Below are positions 60,962 to 64,000 of a stretch of DNA of 64,000 bases, piece by piece. The translations under genes and the position numbers were made by a program. Source of the stretch: Capniomyces stellatus (lineage: Eukaryota > Kickxellomycota > Harpellomycetes > Harpellales > Legeriomycetaceae); the NCBI GenBank assembly GCA_001661515.1, contig LUVW01000026.1:270839-334838 (forward strand), written 5' to 3'. Position 1 is the stretch's first letter. Each line of letters starts with the position of its first letter. A model generated the notes under the pieces. That model made no database searches. It was not told the origin of the DNA and saw nothing but the letters and a program-made list of their open reading frames with translations.

Positions 60962-61456
60962 ATATGACTTCTTTTTCTTCTCTCTCTCTGTCTTCTCTTA
61001 CTTGTCTATTATGTTTCCGCTTCTTTGTCTTGCTTTACAAGCCAAGTTATACTTTTATAAAAGTATCTGTTCTCAGTATTCATATTCAATTTCTGGTATT
61101 TTAGCTTCCATTTTTCCACTTTTCTATTTACTATTTTTTCTATTTACTATTTTTTTTCTTTACTAGTGTCTCTCCAAAAGTAAATTTGAAAATCTACAAA
61201 TATATTTATAGCTTGTGTAAACCTTTTCTATGTTTTATAACTCGAATAAACTTGAAACTCAACCCACCACCTCCTCCCCCTTTTTTCTTCTCTTGCCTTG
61301 AACCTTGCCACTTTTGGCTTTCTCTAGTAAACCGGGTTGTTTTATTTTATTGAACCAAACCGCTTTTTCTTTTAGAAATGAAATAAACTGTTGTTACTAC
61401 TAGCAAGTGCAAGTGCAAGTCCAAAGAAAGTAAGTTTAAAATATAATGGCGTTGGT
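60962..61456. other. Convergent intergenic region
   Basis: T-rich 3' flank of H2A.Z meeting the ferredoxin 3' end. No gene seen. Confidence 0.65.
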
Positions 61457-62038
61457 TCAGTGTGGTGTTGGTTTAGCTCCATCAACATAGAAATTGCGTG
61501 TTGCTGATGGCAAAAAGAATTTTGCTCCCTCCAGCTCCTTTGTTAGTTTGATTTGGCATCCTAGCCGCGATCTATTTTGTATATCATTAAGCACGTGTCA
61601 TAATCAGCTATTTCTCAATTACCACTAAACATCCCCCCCCCCCAATACATCTAACATACTCATGGTAGTCATAAATCCTTTTTCGTGTTTATAAGCTACA
61701 TTTGACTTCATTCAATACTTACGTTTCTGTCAGTCCAAAAGCCAAGTCCAACATGTCAAGCTCATCATCACTTGGTTCCTCCAACTTTTCGTACAGCTCC
61801 TCTTCTAATATCAAATGACATGTCGAGCACGCACAAGAACACTCACAGGCCCCTAAATACAAAATACTTTCATTAAACATACTCCCACTTTGCCAACATC
61901 CGCCTGCACAGCCCAATCTCTGCCTATTTACCTTCTAAATCAATGTCGTTTTCGTGTGCCACTTCCAACAAATTCTCGCCCTCCTCTCCCGTCACTTTGA
62001 TTTCCTGCTTCTCTGGTGTTACAAATGTTATTGAAATC
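61457..62038 (-). CDS. YAH1: Mitochondrial adrenodoxin-type [2Fe-2S] ferredoxin, 5' exon(s) unresolved
   Basis: Electron carrier for Fe-S cluster, heme A and CoQ synthesis in the matrix. Exons on the minus strand: 61932-62038, 61723-61852, 61457-61571; phases agree. The joined protein reads [60 protein letters not shown], then [20 protein letters not shown] and [15 protein letters not shown], stop. Cluster ligands are the Cys of GACE, the two of ACSTC and the Cys of LGCQI. Two additional Cys occur in the ligand loop (CECSC). The exon with ATG and presequence must lie above 62038; a donor near 62259 and a short frame near 62136-62160 did not join in phase. YAH1 is the yeast orthologue symbol. 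Confidence 0.9.
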
Positions 62039-62378
62039 CTAATTATCGCCAAAACCACCAGCAGAACAATTTAAAGCAAATGAAAAAGAAACCCCCTCAC
62101 CCATCCACCCCCCCCCCCTGAAGTATTTCAACAACTCCACTATATACCTGTCTCTTGTTCAAGCTACTTTCTCTTTTAGTTGAATAATTAACACTGAATA
62201 GTATACTTCAAAAAAAAAATCAAAACTCCACCCCCCAACACCTCACTTACTGTTCTTTGTTCAATAGTGCTGTGTTTGTGGTTTTCAGTCAGAAAAATAC
62301 ACATATATTTGGATTAGCGCCATCTTCAAAGTTTTAATTTCAATTGCCCATCGATTCATTTCAAGCCACATATCCCTT

Positions 62379-63265
62379 ATGTTCTCAAATAGAAAGTATA
62401 ATTCAATAACTATGTTTTCTTTAAAGCAAATTTCTCGGAATTACAACTATCGACGACTCTTACGGTTTGTGCTGAAACTTCTTCTTGGGATAGCATTGAT
62501 GATATGTTGTTTTTTATTGATTTCGGCTACTCCAAGGTCTTTAATCGCTCGTGTCTTTAACAAACTCGAAACAGATCGTGATCCAGCGATCCTCTTTATT
62601 GCTGTTCTTGAAAACATTTATTATGTACTTTATCTTCTATTTTTTATTCACTCTTTTTGTTCGAACCTTGTTTTGGTTTCTACTATTTGCATTTAAATTG
62701 TGCTGCGGTTTCAGTTGCTGTATAAGAAAGTTTGGGTTTATAAAGAACCCCTCCTCTTTGATTACCAAGGAAATAATTGTTGATCCTTGGCTTTATAAAT
62801 TCATAGTTTCGGAATTTATATGCAACTCTTCTTACCTTTTATCCTATTCAAAATCGTATAGATAAGAGAATAATCGAATATATCTTATTCCGCTTTGATA
62901 TAATTCAAATTCCAAACCCAATTCTCGTGTTCTTGTAAGAAATCTAAGGCGATCTAATATTAGCAGATAAACCTTATTTCTATACCCGAGTGCAAATCAA
63001 GTTAATAAAGTCAAAAAGCTCAACTCGAATATTTATATTTTATTTAAGAGAAAAAAAAAAATTAACGTTCCAAACTTTGATGCAGAAACATTTCACAAGA
63101 TTTTTTGGCTTTGGCTTTTTGGAGTGGGCCCAATCATTGTTACATTCTTCTTGTGGGCTTTCTAATCAAAAAAAAAAAAAAAGCAAACTCGCCCAGCTCT
63201 TGCGAGTTATAGATCCAGAGCAAACAATGCATGGTATCGCTAAGAAATGTGAAGAAATAAAGTAA
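62379..63265 (+). CDS. Unresolved membrane-protein locus (structure tentative)
   Basis: The first frame, from ATG 62379 to 62624, begins MFSNRKYNSITMFSLKQISR, has a membrane helix (LLRFVLKLLLGIALMICCFL) and ends LFIAVLENIYY at a GTACTT donor. A 90-bp intron ending GGTTTCAG would join it in phase to LLYKKVWVYKEPLLFDYQ, giving 104 aa (exon 2: 62715-62783). Downstream frames also look coding. One, 62969-63265, follows ATTAGCAG and ends with LAQLLRVIDPEQTMHGIAKK. The other ends near 63166 with IFWLWLFGVGPIIVTFFLWA. I cannot choose among these or name a family. It may be one multi-exon gene or two. Confidence 0.35.
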
Positions 63266-64000
63266 TAGTTTAAATCAAAGCAATCCAGATCATTGGGTAA
63301 GATTAAGGTAATTTTTTTTGCACTGGCCAAGTGATCAACGAATACCCCCGCACTTCTCTTTATTCTCCCCTCACTTTGCAGATAACATAAACAGGGCCAA
63401 TTTTGTTTAAAAAAAAACATGAATGTGGTGAATACTTATCAACTTAAAAAAAAACAAACGCCTATCCTAACAATAGCCAAATTAGTGGACAAAAAGTGAC
63501 CTTTAGCCGTGGCTCACTCCTGTTTCTGGATCGATTAAGCACTCCTAAGAGTTAAGAGAAAGGGAAAGTGAAAGTGAAAGTGAAGGAGGGAAGGAAGGAA
63601 GTGTGAATTGCACTTTTGGGAGGCTGTTGGGTAGTAAAATCGACTATTCAAGATGGGCCACCTTTATATTAGGCTATGTATATTAATACACATACTTTTT
63701 AGAACCAGATATACTTTGTAAGAACACCTAAATCTGCACCGTTTTTATAGTCTCACTCTGAACCACATACTTGCAAGATTACAAGAGTCGTTTAGGAGTA
63801 AATACAGAAAGGTACTAGTAACGGTGCTTTACAATGTTTTCTTATAACTCCAATATAAGCACTAATATTATCACCAAAGGTTGAATAAAGACTAAAGATT
63901 CAATTTCTATTCAAATTCACAAGTAAAAGTGACTTTTGTACAATACCAAATCTTCGTACAAAGATAGAAAATTGGTGAAGGTAAGGTATTTGATGGACAA
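63266..64000. other. Terminal region, nothing supported
   Basis: AT-rich. Contains a purine-rich GAAAGT/GGAA repeat tract at about 63556-63602. No gene seen before the window ends. Confidence 0.5.

Noticed and set aside
60543..61166. 207-codon frame beginning inside H2A.Z exon 3
   Set aside because: It runs through intron 3; the H2A.Z C-terminus [16 protein letters not shown] is encoded after the 60911 acceptor.
1..64000. CRISPR arrays, insertion sequences, bacterial operons, prophage or viral genes
   Set aside because: No spaced direct repeats, transposase, integrase or capsid features. The tandem repeats present are coding micro/minisatellites and gene structure is eukaryotic throughout.

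Overview
The window is nuclear DNA of an AT-rich fungus. Evidence is the set of fungal gene families, the spliceosomal introns (mostly 90-350 bp, GTAAGT-like donors, CTAAY-like branch sites), a Num1/ApsA-type PH protein, a Pfa4-type palmitoyltransferase, a Kin1-type kinase and a fungal Ras. The very AT-rich, homopolymer-rich intergenic DNA, low gene density and a Ki-67-like protein (unexpected in yeasts) suggest an early-diverging, zygomycete-grade lineage; that placement is inference.

Layout. 0-7.5 kb: the 3' end of a Ras gene, malate dehydrogenase (-), a three-exon mitochondrial ribosomal protein mL53 (+), a membrane-anchored BAG-like protein (+) and a trans-sulfuration-family PLP enzyme (-). 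7.4-12 kb is a gene desert with a telomere-like tract. 12-25 kb: a long Kin1/MARK kinase (+), mitochondrial ornithine acetyltransferase (-), a three-thioredoxin PDI-like membrane protein (+) and a Num1/Mcp5-like cortical anchor (-). 27.8-41 kb: SUMO ligase Nse2 (-), a second three-thioredoxin protein (-), kinetochore Dsn1 (+) and a 1365-aa FHA protein with a Ki-67/Repo-Man-type PP1-docking motif (-). 41-49 kb has no gene I can assign, but has several coding-looking frames. 49-64 kb: a four-exon orphan gene, an epoxide hydrolase, an IAH1 esterase, palmitoyltransferase Pfa4, histone H2A.Z, an adrenodoxin-type ferredoxin (5' end unresolved) and an unresolved membrane-protein locus.

The genes are independent eukaryotic units, not operons. 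Themes are chromosome segregation and chromatin (Num1-like, Nse2, Dsn1, Ki-67-like, H2A.Z), secretory-pathway redox chemistry (two PDI-like proteins) and mitochondrial functions (mL53, ArgJ, ferredoxin). The most interesting object is the Ki-67-like protein at 36685-40782. Single-base or short N gaps lie in homopolymers at 4997, 29109-29130 and 45137.
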